From Pseudomonadota bacterium (lineage in GTDB: Bacteria > Desulfobacterota > Syntrophobacteria > Syntrophobacterales > Syntrophobacteraceae), in the NCBI GenBank assembly GCA_023416335.1, contig JAEZHY010000088.1, positions 10,035 through 74,034 on the forward strand: a DNA stretch of 64,000 nt, written 5' to 3'. This document shows, in pieces, positions 46,130 through 55,635 of this stretch; position 1 is the first letter of the stretch, and each line of letters begins with the position of its first letter. Position numbers and translations under genes: made by a program. The notes under the pieces are model-generated. The model saw only the letters and a list, made by a program, of their open reading frames with translations, was not told where the DNA came from and made no database searches.

Positions 46130-46545
46130 AGAATTCAAGACATTAAAAGCTCTGGATCCCGGCTCAAAAGCACTGCCGGGATGACGGGTTGGGGAACTTG
46201 GTCACAAAATGCCCGGCAAGAAGGTTTGTCTCCATTTGGGCAACAGCCTCTCCAGCTTGGGAACCAGCGGCGTATTTCCTTAAGCAACAACATTGGGCTC
46301 TATCGTGCCCGCCGTCCGTCCCCTTGGAACAAACCTCATCGGGATGCCCGGGTGGTGGGCACCCCCAAAGAAAGCGGGGGTGCCCACCCTACATGGCTAT
46401 CCGGCCTGCCGGGGCGGGGTTCCCAAGGCGGACCTTGGGAACCAGCGGCGTATTTCCTTTAAAGCAAACAACATTGAGCCCTATCGTGCCCACCGTCTGT
46501 CCTCTTGGAACAAACCTCAGCGGGATGGCCGGGACACGGAGAATC
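46130..46545. repeat. Mosaic intergenic repeat tract (copy 6)
   Basis: The segment 46130-46256 parallels 6491-6626 and the reverse of 61533-61669 (CCCGGCTCAAAAGCACTGCC, then GGATGACGGG, then TCCATTTGGGCAACAGCC). It continues with two CAGCTTGGGAACCAGCGG/GGAACCAGCGGCGTATTTCC units (46256 and 46438), a GGTGGGCACC...GGTGCCCACCCTAC hairpin (46352-46392), and the perfect 11-bp-arm hairpin GGTTCCCAAGG/CCTTGGGAACC at 46418-46443, identical to 13867-13892. Confidence 0.75.
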
Positions 46546-46573
46546 GCCCCCTGCATTATTTATCCTGATGGTA

Positions 46574-47770
46574 TTACTTCAGATTCCTCAATGCTTTCTT
46601 AACCGAATCAAAACCGGCGTCGATTTCTTCCATCGAGAGAGCATACGAAAACCGGACGCATTTGTCTTCGCCGAAGGCGCTTCCGGGGACGGCCGCAACA
46701 TGCGCGGCTTCCATGAGGTAGCCTGCCATATCGACGGAGTTGGAGATCGTCTTGTCCCCGGCTTTCTTCCCGTAGTAGGCACTGAAATTCGGAAACACAT
46801 AGAAGGCGCCGTCCGGCTCGGGGCATGTCACTCCCGGCATTTCGGAAAAGTGTTCCAGAATGCGGCGGCAGCGTTTTTCAAATGTCCGGGCCATTTCAGC
46901 CACGACATCCTGGCTTCCGTTCAGCGCTTCGACGCTCGCCCACTGCGAAATGGATGTGGCATTGCTCGTGGACTGGCTCTGCAGGTCGGTTGCCGCTTTT
47001 ATCGCCTGCGCATTGCCGACCAGGTATCCGATTCGCCAGCCGGTCATGCAGTAAGTCTTGCTGACCCCGTTTACTATGAAGGTGCGGTCGCGCAGCTTCT
47101 CTTCCACCATGGCCATATTGGCCCACTTGCGGCCGCCGAAGAGTATGCGGTAATAGATGTCGTCGCTCACGATCAGAACGTTCTCATGCCGCAGAAGTAC
47201 CTCGGCAAGGGCTTTCAGGTTTTCCTCTCCGTAATACTTGCCGGTCGGGTTGGACGGGCTGTTGAGGATGAGCGCCCGGGTCTTCGGCGTGATCGCCTTT
47301 TCGAGTGCTTCCGGCCGCAGGATGAAGCCGTCTTCTTCCGGGCAGGAAACCGCTACGGTTTTTCCGTCGGCGAGCGCCACCATGTCCGGATAGCTGACCC
47401 AGTAAGGGGCCGGGATTATGACCTCGTCGCCGGGGTCGAGTATGGTAAGGAAAAGATTATAGAGAGCCTGTTTCCCGCCGCAGGAGATCATTACGTTTTC
47501 GCGCTTGTAGGCCAGTCCGTAGTCGGCTTTGAGAGTATTGCAGACGGCGTCTTTGAGTTCGTCGATTCCGCCAACCGGGGTATACCGGGTTTTCCCCTTC
47601 CGGATGGCCTCGATGCCGGCATCCCGTATGGGCTCCGGCGTGTCAAAATCGGGCTCGCCGACACCGAAATTGATGACGTTTACCCCACTCTGTTTGAGGG
47701 CCTTAGCTTTTGCGTTGATGGAGAGCGTAGCTGAAGGTTGGATCCTGCCGATTCTGCTTGAAAGTCTCAT
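46574..47770 (-). CDS. aspC: Aspartate aminotransferase (class I/II, PLP-dependent)
   Basis: The 398-residue enzyme is a class I aminotransferase of the I-gamma (AspB/Thermus) type. It has NFGVGEPDFDTP at the N-terminus, SPSNPTGKYY (173-180), the Asp/Tyr pair DDIYY near 203, and the PLP-binding Lys238 in NGVSKTYCMTGWRIGY. It transfers the amino group between aspartate and 2-oxoglutarate; some relatives also use prephenate, which cannot be excluded. The gene overlaps truA by 4 bp (ATGA) and is the last gene of the rplM-rpsI-argC-truA-aspC run. Confidence 0.93.
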   Translation of the reverse strand: MRLSSRIGRIQPSATLSINAKAKALKQSGVNVINFGVGEPDFDTPEPIRDAGIEAIRKGKTRYTPVGGIDELKDAVCNTLKADYGLAYKRENVMISCGGKQALYNLFLTILDPGDEVIIPAPYWVSYPDMVALADGKTVAVSCPEEDGFILRPEALEKAITPKTRALILNSPSNPTGKYYGEENLKALAEVLLRHENVLIVSDDIYYRILFGGRKWANMAMVEEKLRDRTFIVNGVSKTYCMTGWRIGYLVGNAQAIKAATDLQSQSTSNATSISQWASVEALNGSQDVVAEMARTFEKRCRRILEHFSEMPGVTCPEPDGAFYVFPNFSAYYGKKAGDKTISNSVDMAGYLMEAAHVAAVPGSAFGEDKCVRFSYALSMEEIDAGFDSVKKALRNLK

Positions 47771-48564
47771 TTAAGTCCCTCTGTTGTGATCATTTCATGT
47801 GTGGCATAACAAACGGATATAAGATAAAGCCCGTTTGCCGGAGCAGTAGCGCCCGCCTTCCTGCGGTCCTTGCTTGCCAGTATGCGGGCGAAATCTTCAG
47901 GCGTCCGTTTTCCCTTCCCGACCTCGACGATGGTGCCGGTCAAGTTCCTCACCATATGGCGCAGGAAACCGTTTGCTTCATAGGTGAATTTCAGATGGTC
48001 GGGACGAGGCTGTTCCATGAATGCCCTGAACATATTGCGTTCTGTGGAATTAACCGGAGATCCGGAAGCCATGAAGGCGGAAAAGTCGTTGAGCCCGCGG
48101 ATCATCCGCAGGCATTCTTCCATGGGAGCGGTTTGAAGCGGCTGCCGAACGTGCCATGCGTAATTGCGCAGAAGGGCCGACGGCACCATGCGGTTCAGAA
48201 TGCGATATTCGTATAATTTGCTTACAGCGGAAAAGCGTGCATGGAAGGAGTCGTCCATTTCCTCTGCCTCGAGCACGACGATGTCGTTTGGCAGAAGACT
48301 GTTCAAGCCCTTGAGGATCTCTTCGGGCTTCATCCTGGTGCGGCTGTAAAAATTGATTACCTGCCCGTGGGCGTGGACCCCGGAATCCGTGCGGCCCGAG
48401 GCGCGCACACTGACCTTGCCGCCGAGCATAACGCCGAGCCTCGACTCCACGACCTCCTGAATCGAAAGGGCCCCGGCCTGGCGTTGCCACCCGTGGTACC
48501 CGGAGCCGTCGTATTCGAGGACGAGTTTGAAGTTGCGCCGGGTTTGAGGATCGTACTGGTTCAT
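47767..48564 (-). CDS. truA: tRNA pseudouridine(38-40) synthase
   Basis: TruA isomerises uridines 38-40 in the tRNA anticodon arm. From the ATG at 48564 the sequence places the catalytic Asp60 in GRTDSGVHA, the same number as in E. coli, and has KLVLEYDGSGYHGWQRQ at the start, FHARFSAVSKLYEYRI, and GFLRHMVRNLTGTIVEVG. The longer TTG start at 48609 adds residues without homology, so I prefer 48564 although its ribosome site is weak (GAACG). The 4-bp overlap with aspC suggests coupling. The protein is of normal length, about 265 residues. Confidence 0.93.
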   Translation of the reverse strand: MNQYDPQTRRNFKLVLEYDGSGYHGWQRQAGALSIQEVVESRLGVMLGGKVSVRASGRTDSGVHAHGQVINFYSRTRMKPEEILKGLNSLLPNDIVVLEAEEMDDSFHARFSAVSKLYEYRILNRMVPSALLRNYAWHVRQPLQTAPMEECLRMIRGLNDFSAFMASGSPVNSTERNMFRAFMEQPRPDHLKFTYEANGFLRHMVRNLTGTIVEVGKGKRTPEDFARILASKDRRKAGATAPANGLYLISVCYATHEMITTEGLK

Positions 48565-48723
48565 CTTTTCGTTCAAAAGCCTGTTCCCCACTAAGAGCGA
48601 GCCGAACAAAATTCACGGTGCCGGTCGGCACTCTATCAACTGTCTCTATCATTGTGCAAGTATGAAAACTATGCACAACATGCCGTCCGGCCCCGCCCGC
48701 CCCCGGAAATTCTCCAGTGGTGA

Positions 48724-49761
48724 TCAGGGCTGCCAGGGGGCGAAGTTCAAACCGGCATCTTCCGGAAATCCGCTCATAAGGTTCATATTGCAGACCGCCT
48801 GGCCGGATGCTCCCCTGGTGAGGTTGTCGATTACCGAAATAACGATGACTCTGCGCGTGCGCTCATCGACTCTCCATCCCAGGTCGCAGTAGTTGCTGCC
48901 GCGGACCTGCAGGGGCACCGGGTATTCGCCGCGTTTGGAGAGGCGTACGAAGAGAGCTTCGCGGTAATAGCTTTGGAATGCCTCGTCCACCTGCCCGGCC
49001 TGAACGCCTTCCTTCAGATTTGCATAGACGGTGCTCAGAATGCCGCGCGTCATCGGAACGAGATGCGGGGTGAAGTTGATGGTGACGGGCTTTCCCGCAA
49101 GGACGCCCAGTTCCTGTTCGATCTCCGGAGTGTGGCGGTGTTCGGCAACTTTATAGGCCTTGAAGCTTTCATTCACCTCGCAGAAATGGACCCCGAGCGA
49201 TGCGCCGCGGCCGGCACCCGAGACTCCCGATTTGGAGTCGGCGATAATGGTTGCCGGGTCGATCAATTTATTCGAGAGGAGCGGCGCGGCGGCAAGGATG
49301 ACGCTTGTCGGGTAGCAGCCCGGATTTGCGACAAGGCGTGCCGACTTTATCTCTTGGCGGTACAGTTCGGGAAGGCCGTAGACGGCATCCCCGAGGAGTT
49401 CCGGCGTCTTGTGCTTCGAATACCACTTCCCGTAGACTTCGGCATCCCGCAGTCGGTAATCGGCGCTCAGGTCGATCACCTTCACCCCGCGCTCGAGGAG
49501 GCCCGGAATGATATCCATGGCGGCCTCGTGGGGGAGGGCGGTGATGACGAGGTCTGATGCGGAGGCGAGTTTTTCCGGATCGGGATCTTCGAATACCAGG
49601 TCGCAATGGCGCTTGAGGGCCGGATAAACGTCTTCCAGCCGCTGTCCTTTCTGCTGCCTGGAGGTGATCATCGAAACCCTGGCGGAAGGGTGGGTGCACA
49701 AAATGCGCACCAGTTCGAAACCCGTGTAGCCGGAAGCTCCCGCTATGGCAACGCGCATCAT
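48724..49761 (-). CDS. argC: N-acetyl-gamma-glutamyl-phosphate reductase
   Basis: ArgC carries out the NADPH-dependent reduction of N-acetylglutamyl phosphate in arginine synthesis. The 345-residue product starts MMRVAIAGASGYTGFELVRI (nucleotide-binding), has SADYRLRD, the catalytic cysteine in ANPGCYPTS, and the AEHRHTPEIEQE and PHLVPMTRGIL motifs. ATG 49761 is preceded by GGAG at the right distance; an in-frame upstream extension to 49815 is unlike the family. An 18-bp palindrome lies 63 bp upstream. Upstream are rpsI and rplM; no other arg genes are in the window. Confidence 0.95.
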   Translation of the reverse strand: MMRVAIAGASGYTGFELVRILCTHPSARVSMITSRQQKGQRLEDVYPALKRHCDLVFEDPDPEKLASASDLVITALPHEAAMDIIPGLLERGVKVIDLSADYRLRDAEVYGKWYSKHKTPELLGDAVYGLPELYRQEIKSARLVANPGCYPTSVILAAAPLLSNKLIDPATIIADSKSGVSGAGRGASLGVHFCEVNESFKAYKVAEHRHTPEIEQELGVLAGKPVTINFTPHLVPMTRGILSTVYANLKEGVQAGQVDEAFQSYYREALFVRLSKRGEYPVPLQVRGSNYCDLGWRVDERTRRVIVISVIDNLTRGASGQAVCNMNLMSGFPEDAGLNFAPWQP

Positions 49762-49823
49762 GGAAATCTCCTCTGGAGAAAAATAAAAGGCACTGCACCG
49801 AAGTGCAGCGCCCATATATTCAA

Positions 49824-49841
49824 ACCGAAACCGGTTTCGGT
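49824..49841. promoter_or_regulatory. Perfect 18-bp palindrome upstream of argC
   Basis: ACCGAAACCGGTTTCGGT reads identically on both strands and lies between rpsI and argC, 63 bp upstream of the argC start. Next to it, CTGCAC/GTGCAG (49791-49806) forms a small hairpin. The palindrome could be a dimeric repressor site controlling argC or an rpsI terminator element; there is no adjacent U-run on the coding strand to favour a terminator. Confidence 0.45.
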
Positions 49842-49920
49842 ACTCAGCCTAAAATGCCGCTTCGAAAAACATCGGGAAACGCCCTCGATGAGGGACCCGA
49901 TCTGAATCCTGAAGCCGGGA

Positions 49921-50313
49921 TTAACGCTTCGAATACTGGAAGCGTGCTCGTGCGCTCTTGCGACCGTACTTTTTACGTTCCTTGACCCGCGAATCACGGG
50001 TGAGGAAACCGGCCCTCTTGAGAACTTCCCGGAATTCCGGGTTGAGTTCGAGCAGCGCCTTGGAAATTCCGTGCCGGATTGCGCCGGCCTGTCCCGATAT
50101 GCCGCCGCCGAGCACATTGACTCCAACGTCAACTTTTCCGAGCGTGCCGGTCAAAACGAGAGGCTGCGCAATGACCATCTTGCTGGTCTCTCTGTCCAGG
50201 TACTGGTCGGCAGGCTTCTTGTTGATGACGATCTGACCGCTTCCGGGCTGCAGCCATACCCGCGCGATGGAGGTCTTCCTCTTCCCTGTGGCGAAAAAGC
50301 GTTGTTCAGGCAT
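49921..50313 (-). CDS. rpsI: Ribosomal protein S9
   Basis: The 130-residue product is bS9/uS9: [19 protein letters not shown] at the start, [24 protein letters not shown] in the middle, and the basic C-terminal tail [18 protein letters not shown] ending in the K-R residues that reach the P-site. Its stop is 160 bp before the argC start. It is 13 bp downstream of rplM in the standard rplM-rpsI order. Confidence 0.98.
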   Translation of the reverse strand: MPEQRFFATGKRKTSIARVWLQPGSGQIVINKKPADQYLDRETSKMVIAQPLVLTGTLGKVDVGVNVLGGGISGQAGAIRHGISKALLELNPEFREVLKRAGFLTRDSRVKERKKYGRKSARARFQYSKR

Positions 50314-50326
50314 CTAAAAGCTTCTC

Positions 50327-50770
50327 CTAGCTGTATTTCTCGATCAGTTTGAAAGTCGCAGGCTGTTGGGCTTCATGCGGATGATCCGGGCCTGTGTAGA
50401 CTTTGAGTTTTTTGATAAGTTTACGGCCGAGGCGGTTCTTGGGGAGCATGCCCCAGACCGCGAGGCGAATCATCCGTTCGGGGTTTTCCTGGATGAGTTT
50501 GCGAGCCGCCGTTTCCTTGACTCCGCCCATATACCCGCTGTAGCGATAATAGGTCTTCTGATTCCATTTATCGCCGGTCAGCTTGATTTTATCGGCATTA
50601 ATGACGACGACGAAATCTCCCGTATCGACATGGGGAGTAAAAGTGGGCAGGTGTTTGCCGCGAATCCGGATTGCGACCTGGCTTGCAAGGCGGCCAAGCA
50701 CCTGGTTTTCGGCATCGACCACAATCCATTTGCGCTTGTCGGGTTCAAATTTTGCGCTTACCGTTTTCAT
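50327..50770 (-). CDS. rplM: Ribosomal protein L13
   Basis: The 147-residue uL13 starts MKTVSAKFEPDKRKWIVVDA and has GRLASQVAIRIRGKH, the DTGDFVVVINADKIKLTGDKW motif, and AVWGMLPKNRLGRKLIKKLKVY. Length and order with rpsI are normal. It is the first gene of the rplM-rpsI-argC-truA-aspC run; the upstream 184 bp to the lptD stop should hold the promoter. No leader motif for autoregulation was recognised. Confidence 0.98.
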   Translation of the reverse strand: MKTVSAKFEPDKRKWIVVDAENQVLGRLASQVAIRIRGKHLPTFTPHVDTGDFVVVINADKIKLTGDKWNQKTYYRYSGYMGGVKETAARKLIQENPERMIRLAVWGMLPKNRLGRKLIKKLKVYTGPDHPHEAQQPATFKLIEKYS

Positions 50771-50954
50771 TGACTGACACTCCGAAATTGGAAAAAATTG
50801 ACCTGAAGCAGTGAATAATACAGGCTGGAGCAGATCTTGTCAAGCGAGTAATTCGGCGGGAAAATTAAAAAACAAAACCGTTCACCGCAGGGCGATGCTT
50901 CAGGAGCACAGCCGATAAAAGCACCCTCTCCGAGCTGATGCTCTCTTCAGTTCT

Positions 50955-53384
50955 CTACTTCGAAAGCATCCACGTTTCAGGCTTCTGGTACTGCGGATAA
51001 GGCTCCCCGTACTGCGCCCGGCCAAGGTAAGGCATTCGGCCGATAGATCCCAGGCCCAGAAGGTCCAGCGACACGACCACCCTATTGTCGCCTCCTTCAC
51101 GCTCGTAGGCAACCCCAATTCCCCAGCAGCCCCGGAAATACCTGAAACCATATCCCTGTTTGAACAGGATTCCTTCCTGCAGGGTATAGTCGTGGTACGT
51201 ATTCAGGTAAAGGTTTCCAAAAGTCTTCACCAGAGTTTCTGCGGTGATTTCATTGACGTCGAGGTCCGGCCGCTTCTGATAGTCCACCCTCAGGATGTGG
51301 CCTCTACCGCTGTCCAGGGTCATATAGAGATCGTGCGCATCGCCCTGGCCGGTATTGTTGTAGTCGAAATCGACATCATAGGAGAGGGTGATGTACTCTT
51401 TGGGGAGGATATCCAGCCGGATTCCGACCGGCGAGAACCCATCCTTCATCACCTGGGTATCGAACAGGGTCTCCTCGAGGGGAGGTTTTTCGACGTTGAA
51501 AAACTGGAAGGCCTTGAATCTCACCCATTCACGGTAGGAAGTTACGGGATTTCCTTTAGCGTCGGTTGTCTCCTGCTTTGCCGTGAGGAAGGTGGAAAAC
51601 CCATACCTTATGCCGTTTCGCGACAGATTCTGGTCGAGTTGGTCGAGGTGCGGAATGTTGCCCTGAACATTCTCGGTTGCATACTCATATGATACTTCGG
51701 GTCGAAAAGAATGCTGGACGGCCGTGAAGCTGCCGAAGTCCACCGGGAATACGCGGTTCAACCGCGTGCTCATTTCGACCTTGGCATCCCCGAGCGTTCT
51801 CTGGTTGAAGGTGTCGAAGTCCTTGTTGTCCCATTCGACTGCATAGGATGATGTCCGGAATCCCGCCGAAGGTTCGATGTCCAGGTAGTTTCCCCAGTGC
51901 ATCGGGTAGTAGATGCGCGGATGGATATCGAGCCTCTGTTCGGTATCGCCCTGGCGCCGCCAGTAATTTACGGCCGAACTCTCCACCGTGTAATAAAAGG
52001 GGCTGCCGTCTATCCATTTGGGAATCGAGGTGAAAGAGAAGCTCGGCAGCTTCTGCACCGTGATTGGATCGAGAGTCTTTTCCAACTGCTGGAAATAGCG
52101 TGCGTCCATGCTGAGCACTGACGACTCGGTGCTTTTTTCGAGATAAATTGTCGATTCCCGAACGAGCGAGGTAGCATCGTAGAGTATGCCGCGCCCGAAT
52201 TGCTCCTGGAATATCTTGTCGGTGTGGCCGAAGGCGACCGACCCCTTGTTGAATTCCTGAAGGAAGTAGCGGTCGCTTACGAAGTCGAGATCCACCTTTG
52301 CCTTGACGTTCCACGGGAGAGTCGCGTCATAACGGTCGCGGAACCAGTACCGGTCTTCGGTCTGGAAAGGATAGCCCTTCTCCGTCAGAAAACCCCGGTC
52401 GGCGTGATCGTCCAGGTAATTGAACATCAACACGCCCTTCCCGTATTGCGCATTATTGATGCGGTACTCCGCCCCGCCCATCTCGCCGCGCTTTTCCATG
52501 TAGCGGCCGTAAAGTGTGGCATCCATGTCGTCCCGGATCGCCCAGTAATAAGGAAGTTCGAAATCGAATCCGTTAAGTGAGGAATTGCCGGCCCAGGGCA
52601 AAAGGAAGCCGGACTGTCGGTTTTGCTCGACCGGAATGCCGAGAATCGGGAAGAAGGCAACCGGTATGTTGCGTGCCCAGACGGAACTGTCTTTGGCCCA
52701 GGCGACCCCGCCCACATTTATCTTCGCCTGCTCATACTGGATTTTCCAGTCCGGGTCGGACGGATTGCAACTCGTGAGAAATCCCCGCTGCAGTTCGAAC
52801 TCGGTCGGGCCTGTCTTCGCGATCGACTGGCCCTGGACGAAAAAGTTGTTCTCGGAAAAGAAAACGACGCCGCTGTCCAGCCATCCGGTTTCAGAGTCGA
52901 GGTTCCAGATAACGTGTTCGCCTTTGAGCCAGTTCCTTCCGTATTGGACCGTTACATTTCCCCAAAGATCGACACGGCGGTGTTCCATATCGACGGCGGC
53001 GTAATCCGCGGTGATTATCCTGTCGCCGGAACTTACCCGTACTTCCCCCTGGGCCTCGTAGAGTTGGCGTGACTGGTCGTATGAGAGCTTTTCGGCTTCG
53101 ATGTTCCAGGGACTCTGGCGGGCTTCCTCCATCCCTTTTTTGTCGAGCCGGATGGCCCCGGAAACGGTCTCGGGTGCGGCCGCGGCGGGAATGGCGGCTG
53201 TCAGAAAGAGCAGAACGCAGCAGAGTGCAACGAAAGCATTCGAAAGAGAAAGAAATGAGAGGACCTCCGTTGGGCGAACACGACCCGGCCGGAATCTCAG
53301 GCCTTTCCTCTGCGAGTCTCGTAACGTTGTATGTTTGCAGCTCAATGCCAACCCTGACTTTCCAGATGGAACCGTTTCAACCAA
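50955..53384 (-). CDS. lptD: LPS-assembly outer-membrane protein LptD
   Basis: The product has a signal segment (NAFVALCCVLLFLTAAIPAAA, about residues 50-70), an N-terminal OstA/LptA-like jelly-roll (NIEAEKLSYDQSRQLYEAQGEVRVSSGDRIITADYAAV), and a long C-terminal beta-barrel rich in aromatic strands (DYNNTGQGDAHDLYMTLDSGRG, YRYMEKRGEMGGAEY-like). This is LptD, which inserts LPS into the outer leaflet together with LptE. The cysteines expected for the disulphide pairs of E. coli LptD are mostly absent, as in many non-enteric forms. The start is uncertain: the first codon at 53384 is TTG and alternatives lie downstream before the signal. folC lies 62 bp upstream, so the two are probably cotranscribed. 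Confidence 0.88.
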   Translation of the reverse strand: MVETVPSGKSGLALSCKHTTLRDSQRKGLRFRPGRVRPTEVLSFLSLSNAFVALCCVLLFLTAAIPAAAAPETVSGAIRLDKKGMEEARQSPWNIEAEKLSYDQSRQLYEAQGEVRVSSGDRIITADYAAVDMEHRRVDLWGNVTVQYGRNWLKGEHVIWNLDSETGWLDSGVVFFSENNFFVQGQSIAKTGPTEFELQRGFLTSCNPSDPDWKIQYEQAKINVGGVAWAKDSSVWARNIPVAFFPILGIPVEQNRQSGFLLPWAGNSSLNGFDFELPYYWAIRDDMDATLYGRYMEKRGEMGGAEYRINNAQYGKGVLMFNYLDDHADRGFLTEKGYPFQTEDRYWFRDRYDATLPWNVKAKVDLDFVSDRYFLQEFNKGSVAFGHTDKIFQEQFGRGILYDATSLVRESTIYLEKSTESSVLSMDARYFQQLEKTLDPITVQKLPSFSFTSIPKWIDGSPFYYTVESSAVNYWRRQGDTEQRLDIHPRIYYPMHWGNYLDIEPSAGFRTSSYAVEWDNKDFDTFNQRTLGDAKVEMSTRLNRVFPVDFGSFTAVQHSFRPEVSYEYATENVQGNIPHLDQLDQNLSRNGIRYGFSTFLTAKQETTDAKGNPVTSYREWVRFKAFQFFNVEKPPLEETLFDTQVMKDGFSPVGIRLDILPKEYITLSYDVDFDYNNTGQGDAHDLYMTLDSGRGHILRVDYQKRPDLDVNEITAETLVKTFGNLYLNTYHDYTLQEGILFKQGYGFRYFRGCWGIGVAYEREGGDNRVVVSLDLLGLGSIGRMPYLGRAQYGEPYPQYQKPETWMLSK

Positions 53385-53445
53385 ATTCCCTTTTGTCCAC
53401 CCCGTTGCGTGTACTCTCTTCCGGGGCAGCCTTCCGGAAAACGGA

Positions 53446-54723
53446 TTACAAGGCCGGTTCTCCGAAAATTTCCTTTACTTCTCCCGCGAAATAGAGGGAT
53501 CCGGCAATACAGATCAGGTCGTCCGGACGGGCAAGTTGCCTGGCTTCCTGAATTGCCGTGACCGGGTCCGGAATGACATAATATTTCTGTATGAAGGGTC
53601 TTGCCATTTTCTTGAGTTCTTCCGGATTTGCTGCTCTGACATAACGCGGCTTGGTGAAGATGGCGGTCTCCGCCATCGGCAGGAGCCGCCGGAGGATTCC
53701 CCGGATGTCCTTATCAGCCATTATCCCAAGGACCAGGTGGAGCTTGTCGTACGTGAAACTCTCGCGCAGAGCGTCGCGAAGGGCTTCGGCCCCTTGAGGA
53801 TTATGCGCGCCGTCGAGCAGGATCATCGGCTTCCTGTCGAGAATTTCCAGCCGGGCAGGCCAGCTGACTTCCTGGAGTGCATCCGAGACAATCTCCGGTT
53901 TGAGAGAGACGACCTGCTTTTCTTCGAGCACGTCAAGGGTGGCCAGGGCCAGGGCGGCGTTGCTCAACTGGTGCGGCCCCTTCAGATTGATCCTCAATGC
54001 CGGCCATCGGTTCCGGATTCCGTGATATTGAAACGAGCCGTTCGGATTGCGCCTCACATTGAAGTCGGATTTAAAACGGTGAAGCGGTGCTCCCAGGTTC
54101 ATGCATACGGTTTTCAACACACCTTGGACGACCGGCTGAAGCGCACCCGTAACGACCGGAACGCCCTGCTTGATGATTCCCGCCTTCTCACGGGCAATCG
54201 CGGCCAGAGTCCTGCCAAGGAATTCCTGGTGATCGAATGCGACGTTCGTAATGATGGAGATTTCCGGAGTTATGACGTTGGTCGCGTCCAGGCGGCCTCC
54301 CATGCCGGTTTCCGCAATGACCCAGTCCGTTTCCTCCTCTGCAAAATAGAGGAAGGCCATCGCTGTGACCATCTCGAAAAAAGTCGGAGGCTGATCGCCA
54401 TCGAGGGTCTCGCGAATCTTGTCGAATACCGAGAGGATTCTTTGCGCCGATACTTCTTTGTCGTCTATCCTGAAGCGCTCTGTGAAGCGCACGAGGTGAG
54501 GCGATGTGTAGAGGCCCGTTTTGAGGCCGTGCTTCCGAAGAATGCTGGATAGAATTGCAGCGGTGGATCCCTTGCCGTTGGTCCCGGCTATATGGATGAA
54601 CCGGAGCTTCTTATGCGGATTTCCAACCCGGGCAAGAAGCCTTTCCGTGCTGTTCAGGCCGAATTTGATTCCGTATTTTTGAAGCCCGTAAAGATAATCG
54701 ATGGATTTCTGATAACCGGACAC
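53446..54723 (-). CDS. folC: Folylpolyglutamate synthase / dihydrofolate synthase
   Basis: FolC attaches glutamates to folate and, in bifunctional forms, to dihydropteroate. The sequence has the Mur-ligase-type P-loop FIHIAGTNGKGSTAAILSSI, the TGLYTSPHLVRFTERFRID motif, ETGMGGRLDATN, the carbamoylated-lysine region AREKAGIIKQGVPVV, and DGAHNPQGAEAL. I chose the GTG at 54723 (VSGYQKSIDYLYGLQKYGIKFGL) since it fits the family start and follows a G-rich ribosome site; the TTG at 54747 is in frame but adds eight atypical residues. It lies just upstream of lptD on the same strand. Confidence 0.93.
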   Translation of the reverse strand: MSGYQKSIDYLYGLQKYGIKFGLNSTERLLARVGNPHKKLRFIHIAGTNGKGSTAAILSSILRKHGLKTGLYTSPHLVRFTERFRIDDKEVSAQRILSVFDKIRETLDGDQPPTFFEMVTAMAFLYFAEEETDWVIAETGMGGRLDATNVITPEISIITNVAFDHQEFLGRTLAAIAREKAGIIKQGVPVVTGALQPVVQGVLKTVCMNLGAPLHRFKSDFNVRRNPNGSFQYHGIRNRWPALRINLKGPHQLSNAALALATLDVLEEKQVVSLKPEIVSDALQEVSWPARLEILDRKPMILLDGAHNPQGAEALRDALRESFTYDKLHLVLGIMADKDIRGILRRLLPMAETAIFTKPRYVRAANPEELKKMARPFIQKYYVIPDPVTAIQEARQLARPDDLICIAGSLYFAGEVKEIFGEPAL

Positions 54724-54870
54724 CTGCCCCCCAACTCCGCGGCGCAATTCAGCAACAGCACCGCTCCCCTTCCTCCCGGGGATGGAAAAGTGTAAATAGA
54801 TTTCTAGCCCACCTTTCTTAATACCATATCTTCGAGGTCATTAAAATTGACGAATAGCGGAAAGAAAAAA

Positions 54871-54914
54871 AAGTGAACAGGGAGCAGTGAACGGTGAACT
54901 GACAAGAAGAATCC
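54871..54914. repeat. Short dispersed repeat copy (GTGAACxGxGAGCAGTGAACGG type)
   Basis: An A-rich run followed by AAGTGAACAGGGAGCAGTG and AACGGTGAACTGACAAGAA matches 55636-55685 almost exactly. It lies upstream of folC, in a 1685-bp space (54724-56408) with no gene that I can support. Confidence 0.65.
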
Positions 54915-55221
54915 AGGGCTGTTGTCCAGATCATCGCAATAGCTCGGATTCCGCTCGTTCTCAAGGTGCGCCTCATAGCTGTCGGCTTTAAGAGTCGGGT
55001 CTTTCCGCTGCTCTGAAAGCGCTACATAGCCAATAGCCCAAGGTCGGAGGAGCGCCGCCCCGGGATTGGACGAGCTGATGCTCCGATTTTTCCCCGAAGG
55101 GGACATGATTGGATGATGGTGCAATACAGCCGGTATTTTGAATTCGGCTTTTCCGCTCCTTCCTCGTTCCCTCTCCTCCAGATCATTGACACCCTCCCCG
55201 GAAATTTTTTCAACCCTTACC

Positions 55222-55345
55222 ACCCCTGATAAACCATGATAAAGCCTGATTAACCCTGACCGGGAGAGATTTGTAACCCTGATAAACCCTGACACAGGCC
55301 TTACAGAGATCTGACGCGGTTTGAAATGAGCTTACAAAGCCTGAC
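55222..55345. repeat. Degenerate array of CCTGATAAACC/CCTGA(T/C) words
   Basis: The words CCTGATAAACCATGAT, AAGCCTGATTAACCCTGACC and CCCTGATAAACCCTGACAC recur in direct order, followed by CCTGACACGG near 55338. Spacing varies, so this is not a CRISPR array. The function is unknown. Confidence 0.5.
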
Positions 55346-55635
55346 ACGGTGGAGCGAAAAGACGGTGCCGCGCTTTTGACGAACACCTGCCAACCGAGGT
55401 CGGTTGCGTCGGAGTTCGGATAACAAACCTGTTGCTCCCGGCCCGCTGAAAGAAGGAATTTTGCTATTCGGTTTTCAATGATCTATCCGCATCCGGGAGA
55501 TTCTTTTCTTTTTCCTCATGCAATCGGGATCGGAATCGCAGCGCATTATAAAGAACGTGTTTTTCAGGTACGGATATTCCAGTTGAAAGCGATTTTCCTG
55601 CATTGCATGGAGGGACACCCCGAGGAGGTTTACGG

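Noticed and set aside
46505..47734. A 409-residue open frame on the plus strand
   Set aside because: It mirrors aspC and begins inside repeat DNA; judged a shadow.
53101..54552. A 483-residue open frame on the plus strand
   Set aside because: It is antisense to folC and the start of lptD and has no ribosome site or motif.
55222..55345. Possible CRISPR array
   Set aside because: The repeated words are short and irregularly spaced, with no constant spacer length and no cas gene.
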